Assembly (NCBI RefSeq): GCF_019972155.1
Contig: NZ_BOVL01000005.1
Span: 402,882 to 466,881, forward strand
DNA length: 64,000 nt
DNA from: Bradyrhizobium sp. RD5-C2
Lineage (GTDB): Bacteria; Pseudomonadota; Alphaproteobacteria; Rhizobiales; Xanthobacteraceae
Direction: 5' to 3'
In this document: piece after piece, positions 63,552 through 64,000 of the stretch
Numbering within the stretch: position 1 is the stretch's first letter
Layout of the letters: each line of letters begins with the position of its first letter
Made by a program: the position numbers and the translations under genes
The notes under the pieces: model-generated
Databases searched by the model: none
The model's input: only the letters and a program-made list of their open reading frames with translations
Told to the model about the DNA's origin: nothing

Positions 63552-63861
63552 AGATTATCGTCTCCGGGGAAGCGGCCGCAACGGCCTGAAGAATCGGGAC
63601 AATCGCAGTACACCTCGACTAAAGTCGTAGGCCTGGCATGCAAGCGTTGGCTTGTCCCGGCAAGCGAGTCAACCCTAGCATGACGACAACGGCGAGGGGC
63701 GGGGGACCTTCGATTTTTCGCGAGGATGTGAGCGATCCTTACCGATCGTTCATTCGCGAGCCGGGGCTGCAATCTTTCCGACGGACTCCCGCAATCGCAC
63801 CAGCGCGCCGGCCTGCACGCAAGGCCGGGGCGCTGCATAAGAATGTGGGAAGGATCCCGAG
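63552..63861. other. 310-bp divergent intergenic region with a hairpin before lctP
   Basis: CCGGCCT (63808-63814) and AGGCCGG (63822-63828) form a perfect 7-bp hairpin 34 bases before the lctP start. This suggests a leader structure. No gene was recognised. Confidence 0.5.
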
Positions 63862-64000
63862 ATGAGCACCTGGAATCAAATCTACAATCCGCTGGGGAAT
63901 GCAGGGCTGTCGACGCTAGCCGCCGCCATTCCCGTGGTCACGCTGCTGGTCTTGATCGCCAGCGGCAAGGTGAAGGCGCACATCGCGGCCATCATCGCCG
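63862..64000 (+). CDS. lctP: L-lactate permease, 3' end beyond window
   Basis: 46 codons are present: MSTWNQIYNPLGNAGLSTLA, then a first membrane helix (IPVVTLLVLIASG) and VKAHIAAIIA. This N-terminus is characteristic of LctP/LldP lactate-glycolate permeases. AAGGA lies upstream of ATG 63862. It probably supplies glycolate or lactate to GlcDEF. Confidence 0.9.
   Translation, partial: MSTWNQIYNPLGNAGLSTLAAAIPVVTLLVLIASGKVKAHIAAIIA

Noticed and set aside
61884..63683. A 599-codon plus-strand frame opposite the ABC transporter
   Set aside because: Shadow frame; Walker A, signature and Walker B lie on the minus strand.

Overview
The window looks like chromosomal DNA of a Bradyrhizobium-type alphaproteobacterium (Nitrobacteraceae, Rhizobiales). 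The grounds are the very high GC coding sequence, a fused indolepyruvate oxidoreductase, a cysteine-free L36, a Cys-rich secreted protein, Lys/Ala-rich histone-like proteins and the palindromic intergenic repeats typical of this group (5334-5436, 8847-8967, 43312-43357, 45535-45612). I see no tRNA, rRNA, transposase or CRISPR array. Both ends cut through genes: a sodium:solute symporter on the left and an L-lactate permease on the right.

Layout. 1-9000: symporter, fused IorAB with a divergent Lrp/AsnC regulator and a matched pair of operator-like repeats, two small unknown proteins, a LysR regulator and a Tat-exported beta-lactamase-fold hydrolase. 9000-12260: a three-gene catabolic operon (Ldh-type dehydrogenase, flavin monooxygenase, FAH-family hydrolase). 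12614-16777: a c-di-GMP enzyme with five tandem GAF-type units in front of GGDEF and EAL. 18500-36400: an exopolysaccharide island with two Wzy/ligase-like proteins, a Wzc-like protein whose kinase domain has lost its P-loop lysine, a Wzx flippase, several glycosyltransferases, a methyltransferase, a NodB-type deacetylase, GH5 and GH26 hydrolases, a radical SAM/SPASM enzyme, and a JmjC-like oxygenase paired with a FemAB/GNAT-like protein. No priming glycosyltransferase and no Wza exporter are visible, so the locus is incomplete here or depends on genes elsewhere.

36400-47900: accessory and housekeeping genes (DUF5996, WrbA, pirin with a divergent LysR, a dienelactone hydrolase/HAD/YbaK operon, an amidohydrolase, rpmJ, a TPR protein). 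Among them, at 40197-42632, lies the most unusual gene of the window. It encodes an apparently non-secreted 811-residue protein joining a trypsin-like serine protease, a complete S1/P1 nuclease-phospholipase C type zinc site and an 80-residue histone H1-like tail. It is followed at once by a frameshifted 3' remnant of a Bug/TctC solute-binding protein gene, which suggests a recombination junction.

48500-64000: an alpha/beta hydrolase, a PoxB-like enzyme, a HigBA toxin-antitoxin pair with a perfect palindromic operator, a cytochrome c, and the glycolate oxidase genes glcD and glcEF separated by about 2.9 kb holding a secreted protein, an acyltransferase with a duplicated tail, and an ABM-domain monooxygenase. 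These are followed by a Lys/Ala-rich histone-like protein, a TIGR02001 outer-membrane protein, an SbmA/BacA-type ABC exporter and the start of lctP. GlcDEF with lactate permease, PoxB, the symporter and IorAB together suggest an emphasis on 2-hydroxy- and 2-oxo-acid use. All functions are inferred from reading the sequence; no database search was run.
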